NCBI GenBank assembly: GCA_004325065.1
Contig: PITI01000038.1
Span: 1 to 30,145, forward strand
Source of the DNA: Hamiltosporidium magnivora
Lineage: Eukaryota > Microsporidia > Dubosqiidae
Length of the DNA stretch: 30,145 bases
Direction of reading: 5' to 3'
The notes under the pieces are model-generated. The model worked only from the letters and a program-made list of their open reading frames with translations, was not told where the DNA came from and ran no database searches. The translations under genes were made by a program, and so were the position numbers. Of this stretch, positions 22,701 through 30,145 are shown in pieces. The stretch's first letter is position 1. Every line of letters begins with the position of its first letter.

Positions 22701-25700
22701 TATAGTTTATTAAAAGAAGTCAATAAAGATATAAAGTATCTTTCTTTGCATTCATAAAAAATATTTGTTAAGTAAATACAAATGTTCAAGAAGCGTAGTA
22801 GTTAAAAATAAAGAGTCAGAGATTTATCTCTACTTAATCCTACAACAAGTAAAATATATGTGAGTAGATATTCTACCATAAAAGTATTTTTTTTATCTAT
22901 TCAATGCTAAGAAATTAAAATACACCGAAAGCAATTTAAATTATACATAAAGCTGGGTTGGTTTGGCTATTCATAACTTAAGATTTGTTTATTCATTTTT
23001 TAAATTTATCACCAAGTATTTGAACTTAATTAACGACGGAAAACATATAACCGTTTAAGGATTATAATATCACATCTATTTTTAGGCTTTTTTTCTCAGT
23101 AGATTATATCTAATCACAGAAAGGGTTTTCGAGTTTAAACAATCTTTGATATAATTTCGATTAGTAGGCATTTATTTTGTATAGTGCGGTTTTTTCTTCG
23201 GATGAATATCAAACAACTAAACATTTTTTAACTATATTTCAAATTTTATTTCTTGGTTTCACGCAGATGATATACCTTAGGATGCTGTCAAATTCATGAT
23301 CAATTAATGATTGCGGTTGAGAAGATTTATAAACAGAAATAAGCATATCACTATTTGATATATAATATTTCGAACTTTTTCCAAAAATGAAATAAATGCC
23401 GATTTGTACAAGAAACTTTTTTTGGATCTTACAAAACAATTGAAAACGTTTAAGGAACTTTACCCATACAATAACCATGGATTTGAAGGTAATAGATTAT
23501 TATCGATTCATACGGCTTTCTTTAAAGAAGATATATGATTTTAGAACATTTCATTTCGCTATTCTAAAGCAAAATTATTTTGACACATTTGTGGGCTTTA
23601 CAAAAAAACGTATGATATTTTTATTCGAAAATCCTTATTCTTTTTTTCTAAAATTATCGGACAAAAAATTTCGCTCTATATTTTTCAAACTTGTAGAAAT
23701 TATATATGCTTAAGTTTTAACATTACCGGTGGTGTTTGTTAAAAATACCATGTCTTTTTTTAGAGTAAAACTGTCATAATTTAGATGCTTAATTTCTACT
23801 ATAAGTTTTGCAGATATTTCTCTTGATTCCTAGGTAGTTTAGATTTTAATATTTTAATATTTTATAATCAAAAAAATCTATGAAATACAGTTTTTTTTAC
23901 TGTCTATTTAAAATTAGATCGTTCAAAATGATTTAAAATGTAAAAAATAATCTTCATAGACAGCCAATGAGTCATTTAACAAATGGAATCTCAAAAAATG
24001 CTACAAACTACTCGTTTTTTGCGTATTTGATTCACATTAGATAAGATTCCAATACTAAAACGCTTTAATGACATGATTACTCTCGAGCTTCAAAATTATG
24101 AATTTTTCTAAAAAAAATTCCGTGTGCTCTTATTATACGCAGATTCAATAGTAGCAAGTTTTTTTTCAAATTGAATAGAACAAGATCGTAGTAAAAGGAT
24201 ATTAATAGTTTTTAAATACTCTGTGTCCTATATGTATTCTGTTAGATTTTTCTAATTTAATTAAAATGTTCTTTTATGCGAAGTATTTGATATTAGTTAG
24301 GAGAACATTTTAATTGATATAAGGAAACATAAAAGCCAAAGATTTCGATAGCACTAAACATATAAAGCATCAATTTAATATTGTAAAAAGCTAGAAATAA
24401 AAGATAAAATAATAAATTAGAGCAAAGATCGAATTTTTTGCTGACGTGAGTGAAGACAAACAAAACCTAATATCTTTTCTAATGATGCATAGTTATTGTT
24501 TTTGGAAAAATTAATTTTTTACGAAGGACGTTAAAATGTATAGCTTAAATCAATATATGTGCTTTTTTAAAATGCAAAGCATAAAAAAATTGTTGATTAT
24601 GTTCAATCTTAATACTGCATGCTGCTTTAAAATCAATTATAAAATTATCTTTACGTGTACTAAAAACCATGTAATCGAATAAAAAAACAAGATTTATAAG
24701 CGCGAATGAGTTCATTTGAAATATAACCGAGAAAAATTTCTTTGTTAATATATCTTAGACGTATATTCATCGGAATTATAATACAGTCAAACAATATCAG
24801 CTCAATTTTGTTTTATTGCTACAATTAGATTATTTATTGCAAATATACGAAGGCGCATGATTTCTGTTTAAGGTTGAGTAAACCAGGATAAGATAACCTT
24901 TATTTTTTACTGATCTCTTTGACTTAGGTAACTTGAAAATTATTATGAAAATTATATAGTCTTCTAAAATTATTATAGTCTGCATCATTTAAAACGTTTT
25001 TTTCATATTAATTTTATAACGGAGAAGTTACTTTTTTAAAATATAAAGTACTCGGAAATAAAATTAAGATAGAAAAATCTCGTGTTAATAATATAAAATA
25101 TAATTGCTCAGCTGATTACACTAATACACTGAAGTTATATGAATAGCTAAAAACATGTAGAAAAGATGAATTACTAACAGAAAAAAAGCTAAAAATGTAT
25201 TTTTACGAATGATGACTCAATGTTTTACAACTCTTATATTGAAGGTATTATGAAAATGACTGGTACTTTTTTAAATTGCAAGATTTTACATATAACTAGG
25301 ATATAACTACATGCATAACTTTATTCATACATATACGATATTTTTGGATACTTTATTGAAAAGACTGGATTCAAGTAAGGTGCTCATTGTGCATTCTAAC
25401 TTACCAATACGTTGTCATTACAGACCGATCGCTTGATCCTTATTGCATTTCCATAAATTATCAATTTTTTGCGTTAGCTTTCTTCAAATGAGTGAAGTGA
25501 ATTAGTTTTTTTGCTATTTTTTTTAAGCGATGGTTTACACTAAAACTAACTTCAAGTATCGAAATTACTCTAAATAGGTATTAATAGCATTGTTTCAACT
25601 AAAGACAACACTTTTCATTGATTTTATAAAATATGAATTTATAAATCGGCATAGAAAGCCTATTCAATTCGAGATTATATATAATACTAAGAAGGTTTAT

Positions 25701-26119
25701 TCTTTTTCCACATCTTTTCGTAACATATTTTTCTGTTAGTAAGATTCTTTGAATATGATAAACAATGCAAAATTATTTACAATGACTGAATAGGTTTTGT
25801 GAATAATATCTATTGGTTTACAAAAGTTCAATTTGCATAACATTTCCCTTATTAATCCGATATAAATAATAAATTCCATCGTTTTTTATGAAAACTATGT
25901 AAATACATACATTCATCTTTTCTTACAATCACAAAGCTCTTGGTAAATATGGTTAGCATGTTAAATTACTTTTCATTTGTTAAAATAGAATTGCTCTTTA
26001 TATGCGATATTGTGGTTATTCTGCATGTGCGCTCGTATTTCCGCATTGCAACGTATAACTTGCATTCAAGCATTTGTGTACTGCTAACTCTATTAAATTA
26101 TGAACATTTTTAAACAGTA
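19799..26119. other. AT-rich desert, no gene found
   Basis: About 6.3 kb at roughly 20-22% G+C. The longest ATG-started frames (22191-22409 plus, 23477-23713 plus, 23239-23478 minus, 21639-21821 minus) are 60-79 codons, rich in F, I, K, L, N and Y, and match nothing I recognise; that number is expected by chance. A 57-codon frame without ATG ending near 22711 (with RPISILKEEGVDNYTQRIHQ) has somewhat better composition but no recognisable family. A short inverted repeat, GTTGAT with ATCAAC, lies at 21531-21554. Confidence 0.65.
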
Positions 26120-26400
26120 AATTGATGAGATGTTCTCACCTTGCGGGAACAGAATTGGCTTGAGTATTCTCTGCTTGTTTTAAGAGACGACTAAAGGAAA
26201 CTGATCCTCTATGTTGGGGTTGGGCTTGGGGTTGAGCGTAAGGCATACGACCCACTCCATAAAACTACCTTGTAACGAAACCCGATAATTATATAAACCC
26301 ACGAGAAAAAGAACAGTGAGCGGTATTACTAAGGGAAGCCAAGGCTCGCACAGGGCTGTAGTGCAAAGTGAATGAATAGAATCGTTGGGGTAATAATAGA
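26120..26400. repeat. Isolated G+C-rich island, probable mobile-element fragment
   Basis: About 45% G+C with sharp edges inside 20% G+C sequence. It is not a copy of the repeat at 1-590. Visible features are a hairpin TGAGA-TGT-TCTCA at its left edge (about 26126-26138), a G-rich run on the plus strand (GTTGGGGTTGGGCTTGGGGT, about 26213-26232), and a 36-codon ATG-to-TGA frame on the minus strand (26246-26136) with the unusual start MPYAQPQAQPQHRG and end NTQANSVPAR. The composition and sharp borders suggest a SINE or the untranslated end of a LINE inserted from a less AT-rich source. I cannot name the family or its orientation. I rule out tRNA and rRNA by eye only. Confidence 0.55.
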
Positions 26401-26513
26401 AACATTACTTCAGAAAAGCTTGCTGCAATTTGCAAATATTTTTTCGGAATTAGTGAAATTATGAATATAATATGTCATAATTATACATTTGATTGCAGTT
26501 TTGGGCCACAATA

Positions 26514-26537
26514 AACTTGTATATCGGTATACAAGTT
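26514..26537. repeat. Perfect 10-bp inverted repeat with 4-base loop
   Basis: AACTTGTATA, TCGG, TATACAAGTT. The stem is perfect and would form a stable hairpin or a dyad binding site. It sits about 115 bases right of the G+C-rich island. No partner gene is present, so its role is unknown and it may be chance. Confidence 0.6.
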
Positions 26538-28190
26538 CACGGGTTGCTTCATAATATACGATATTAAAGCCAAATAACCCGAAATATATTTATATTATTA
26601 ATAGGTTACATTTACTACAAGTTTTTAAAAAAATTCAATATTTAGGTTCTCTAAAAAATATTTTTATACAACTTATATGAGATTTGGATAGATTACTGAA
26701 TATGTTTATAAAAAAAGTTCTAGATTTATGTTAATTTTAGAAAATAGTTCCCAAAAAGTAAATGCTTTGTAGTTTGATAAAATAAGACATTAATTGATTC
26801 AAAACGAGGATTATAATGCAATTAAAATTATTAATTGAACAAATATAATAAAAGAAAAAAATTACTTTATAAACAGGTTAAAAGAATCTGAAAGATCCTA
26901 TAATATAATTCGCTAATCAACGTAATACTGGATAAAATTTACTAGAAATAAATATACAATCTACAATATATTTTTCACATAAATCAGCGAGGTGTAAAAG
27001 ATGCCATTCCCAAAAAATATTCTAAATTATAAAAAAGTTAACATATTATTCCTAATTATTGGCTCAATTAATCATTTATATTACGCAATGCAATTATCTG
27101 CAAAATTCTAAACTGCTTTATATTTGAAGTATTTATATTTATGTTAATAAACAAGGCATATATAAACGCCTCTACTTGAATTTTCACCAAATAAAATTAG
27201 TCGTGAATTTTTTACCGAAATTAAAAAATGAAATATAATAAGTTTTCTATATATAGAGCTTGTAAACTTATAGAGCGAGATGCATAACGTGCAGATTCAT
27301 CTGCCTTATATTTGCTTATTTACGTATGATTTATTTTTTTTTTTGTGACTTTCCAAATCTGGCAGATTATTGGTAATAAAAATAAGTTAGATTAAGAATT
27401 TGGTTTTGAGAACTTTAAGAACTCGTAGAAATAATATTTGAATTATAGCCTTTATTTATACGTGAATACTATGGTTGCAGGATTAGAAAAATGAATACCT
27501 TTCTTTTAAAAAAGCCAAAAATGTTGTGAATTTTCTTTAATTTCAACTTAGGTATGAAATATTTTTTTATTCGCAAATTTCTCTTAAATATCCAAAAAAT
27601 AGTTAGATTGTTCACATTTTCATATAATCAAGCAAATATACACAATTCTCAAGCAAAGAAAAAAATATTTGTTTGTGATTGTAATATGCAAATATACAAC
27701 AGTTCATAGTGCAACACCAAAAGTATATCATTGTAGCATAATATCTTGTAAAATTTAAAATCAGACATGACTAAAGTAAATATATCTATATTATTCCGGA
27801 GGAAAAATACTGCGTAAAAAAAATATTGAACAAAAAACATTAAAACATATTATTTCTATATATCACTCACAATTTACTGTTATTAAGTGTTTTTTTTATC
27901 TATGTATTTCTATTTATATTTTACATATTCGTTTTACATTGATTAATCTTATTATCTTTCTCGTATGGGCCAGTAGGCTTTTATGAAAGCTCCAAAAAAA
28001 CATGAAATAAGAATAAATTATGGCTTTAATATTTTTTTCACTGACATTATGTTAAACATGGATTTCTACAAGCGTCGTATAATTCTTTATTTAAAATAGT
28101 TTTCTAATTTTTTACTCATAATTTTTTGTTATATTTTTATATTAAAGCTCATTTTTATTCGTATATCATTAACTTTCTGCAATCTATATC

Positions 28191-28235
28191 GTAAAATGCA
28201 TCAAATATAATTTAAAATTTGATGTATCATTTTAC
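28191..28235. repeat. Imperfect 16-bp inverted repeat
   Basis: GTAAAATGCATCAAAT pairs with ATTTGATG-TAT-CATTTTAC, with three extra bases in the right arm and a loop of about ten A/T bases. It is longer than most such pairings expected in this sequence. It could be a small hairpin element or chance; no flanking duplication is seen. Confidence 0.5.
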
Positions 28236-28996
28236 AACTGCTATATTTTAACTTTGGATTATTTAGCGGCACAAGTTAACCTACAATCAAGAATAATGCT
28301 ACTTGAGTGATGAAAAATTTTCTGTATTTATTTTATAAATGTTTAAGTCGATTGTAAATTAACTCGAAAAAGTCATTATGATTGATATGCTCGCAGACTA
28401 TTTAAATTGCTTAAAAAAATTTTATTTTTAAACTAAAATCAAATTTTTATTTTTCATAAAAAGATATTTCAATAAAAATATCTATAAAAAAAATTCAAAT
28501 GATTTCTGCAACATTTTTCTATTTTACAGTCACTCAATGGGTATAGTCTATGTCAAAAGAAAATTAAATATATTTTACTACTTAACGATCTAGCTTATAT
28601 TGTTTACAGGCACGTTTTCAGCATCTGAGCAATAGATTTTATGCGAAAAACATAACTTAATTCGCCTTTTAGATAATTAATCATTTATTTATATACTCGA
28701 AATTTAATTTCGGCTCACTATATTTAGCAAATTTGGACCAAAATGAAAGGGTTTTACTAGATAGCTATTGCAAAATTCTATTCTTAACCGTTTTATTTAT
28801 ACAAGAAGAAGTTACGCACTAAAAAACAAAAATTTATTATGGCAAAACACAGATTGGATTCTTAAAGCCTAAAAATACAATCTATTCTGGATTTATCAGG
28901 AATTAAATTTTACAAAATATCAAAAGAAGAAAAAAAAACATTTTTATATGTATTTGCTTGTGAAAAATTTTATTAAGTCTAGACTGTAAAATAATA

Positions 28997-29064
28997 CTCC
29001 CTCTGTCCGAAGATATGGTATACATTTTAGCGATCTTTTGTCCGGAAATATGGTATACATTTGC
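28997..29064 (+). repeat. Mariner terminal inverted repeat with internal direct repeat
   Basis: The terminal motif GTCCGAAGATATGGTATACA (from 29005) is repeated in direct orientation as GTCCGGAAATATGGTATACA (from 29039), 34 bases further in. In mariner-type elements such end motifs are the transposase binding sites, so a doubled site would give two binding positions at this end. The repeat is seen; its binding role is inferred from the family. The matching opposite end is outside the window. Confidence 0.85.
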
Positions 29065-29193
29065 GAAAAAATAAAATAAATCAAAAAATGTACATGACAA
29101 GTTTATTAAATTACCTTTCTTTCGAATATTTTAATAAAGATTAATGTAAATATTAAAAAAAATTAAATAAAATATATATTAAAATCTATAAGT

Positions 29194-30145
29194 TCACTCG
29201 AAATTTGATTTGGCTTTAACGTATGCTTCTTTGGAAAATAGATATTTTTCTAGAAGTCTACCTTCGCGACGAAGTTTTTCTTTACTTAAATGAGGTATTT
29301 TATAGCCGTTTCCTTCATCTGTTAACATAATTGACTCAATACATGCTTGCAAAACTGTAAAAACGTTATCAAGCATATTCGCTTCTAAATGATGTAATGC
29401 ATCTTGAACACAATTTATAAATTCGTCAATTGTGTGTGGCGAAGCTTTATGTAGCAGCGATTGTATGGAGTTTAAAAAACCTAAATCACGAACATTGAAA
29501 TCAAGGCTATTTGCCGGTTGCGCCTTAAATTAGATATTCAGTCATCAGCAGAACCAATGCGACAATATCTGCATCATTATCAGAAAAATGGGGTTTTGTA
29601 TTGTCTCGTTGTACGTAAATTGTTTTCCTTTTGTATTCTGGCGTGGATTTAGATTTACTTGCGGGAATTACATTATCAATAATCATGTTTTTGCAATGTA
29701 CTGCTGTAACAGATTCCACATTTTTTGTTATCATTGTCTCTTTAGCCCTATTCTTAGAATTTATTTAGTTGGTTCTTAATCAACAAATGGCCATATTCTA
29801 ATTTTCCCATCAAAATAAAGCTTTCGATGTGCCTCATAGCGTAGTCGAGCTACTGCAGCCATGAACATTATTTCGTAATAAATCGCCTATTTTTGCAGTT
29901 TCTCTCCGGTTTTTCTTCGTTTAATATTAAGTAATAAGAGCGCTTAACTTTAGTCTGATAAAACCACTTTTCATCAACGTGAACGTAGTCGTACAAATCA
30001 TCAAAAAGCAAATCTTCATTCTTTGCAAGATTTATTTTAGACAAGCAAAATTCTAATCTGTCCATTACATTGCTATCTGTTAAGGTATGTTTAACCGTAG
30101 AAGATATTCTCTTGATATACTTTCCCGACTTGAATATATCAAACA
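29194..30145 (-). pseudogene. Mariner (DD39D-type) transposase, decayed and partial
   Basis: The C-terminal two thirds of the transposase are readable on the minus strand. In order: KSGKYIKRISSTVKHTL and LTDSN (about 30130-30070, with a frameshift between them); RLEFCLSKINLAKNEDLL; VHVDEKWFYQT with the first catalytic D at 29975-29973; ERNCKNRRFITK; FMAAVARLRYEAHRKLY and FDGKIRIWPFVD (about 29865-29765); VTAVHCKNMIIDNVIP; VQRDNTKPHFSDNDADIV with the second D at 29605-29603; FNVRDLGFLNSIQ with the third D at 29487-29485; and the tail ending in KAKSNFE at 29197 before TGA. D-to-D spacing is two bases short of 40 codons, as expected for DD39D with small deletions. At least five frameshifts and several stops are present. 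G+C is nearer 37%, unlike the flanks, which suggests fairly recent arrival. Confidence 0.94.

Larger units (their letters stand above)
26401..28994. other. AT-rich desert, no gene found
   Basis: About 2.6 kb at roughly 20% G+C. One minus-strand frame of 63 codons (27649-27840) and one of 65 codons overlapping the mariner end (28903-29100) look random. Two palindromes are annotated separately. No RNA gene is recognised. Confidence 0.7.
28997..30145 (-). mobile_element. Plant-type mariner element, 3' half (cut by window end)
   Basis: The element lies on the minus strand, so its 3' terminus is on the left. The end begins CTCCCTCTGTCCG at 28997 after a TA at 28995-28996. This is the terminal sequence typical of plant-type mariners and of the Stowaway miniature elements they mobilise (start CTCCCTCCGTCC), and TA is the target they duplicate. 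The transposase relic ends 130 bases further in. The 5' terminal repeat and the N-terminal DNA-binding region lie beyond 30145. The element is inactive in this copy because the transposase is broken. Confidence 0.93.

Noticed and set aside
22540..22711. 57-codon frame without ATG containing RPISILKEEGVDNYTQRIHQ
   Set aside because: Composition is better than its neighbours, but length is well within chance and no start codon or family is visible.
23239..23713. Adjacent divergent frames of 79 (minus) and 78 (plus) codons, overlapping by two bases
   Set aside because: Tempting as a divergent gene pair, but the composition is random-like, the two starts overlap, and no homologue comes to mind.
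29588..29779. Plus-strand 63-codon frame
   Set aside because: Antisense to the mariner transposase around its second catalytic D.

Overview
The window is extremely AT-rich eukaryotic DNA, about 20-23% G+C by eye over most of its length. I found no intact protein gene, tRNA or rRNA in it. The recognisable content is mobile-element debris: a decayed LINE with an APE-type endonuclease and a reverse transcriptase (about 2.02-5.24 kb, minus strand), a decayed IS630/Tc1-type transposase (17.9-19.0 kb, plus strand), the 3' half of a decayed plant-type (DD39D) mariner element at the right edge (minus strand), and a G+C-richer dispersed repeat present three times (1-590, 16.89-17.02 kb inverted, 19.23-19.80 kb).

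The composition, the long gene deserts and the IS630-like transposase (of a kind I associate from memory with microsporidia) suggest a large-genome, AT-rich microsporidian or a similar intracellular eukaryote. The LINE resembles those common in insects, so an arthropod genome or transfer from an arthropod host is also possible. I cannot settle this from the sequence.

Layout: 1-590, end of a repeat unit that starts before the window. 591-2020, AT-rich, with one weak protein-like relic at 1508-1843. 2021-5235, full-length but dead LINE. 5236-11640, featureless. 11647-11998, a possible frameshifted small gene. 11999-16890, featureless. 16893-19798, two inverted copies of the G+C-rich repeat end flanking a dead IS630 transposase, which may be one 2.9-kb transposon with terminal inverted repeats of about 130 bp. 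19799-26119, featureless. 26120-26400, an isolated G+C-richer island that is probably a piece of an unknown element. 26401-28994, featureless apart from small palindromes. 28997-30145, mariner element cut by the window end.

None of the transposase or LINE reading frames is intact: all carry several frameshifts and stops, and none could make its protein without correction. Open frames of 60-95 codons elsewhere are of the number and length expected by chance at this composition (roughly one stop per ten codons), so I do not annotate them as genes.
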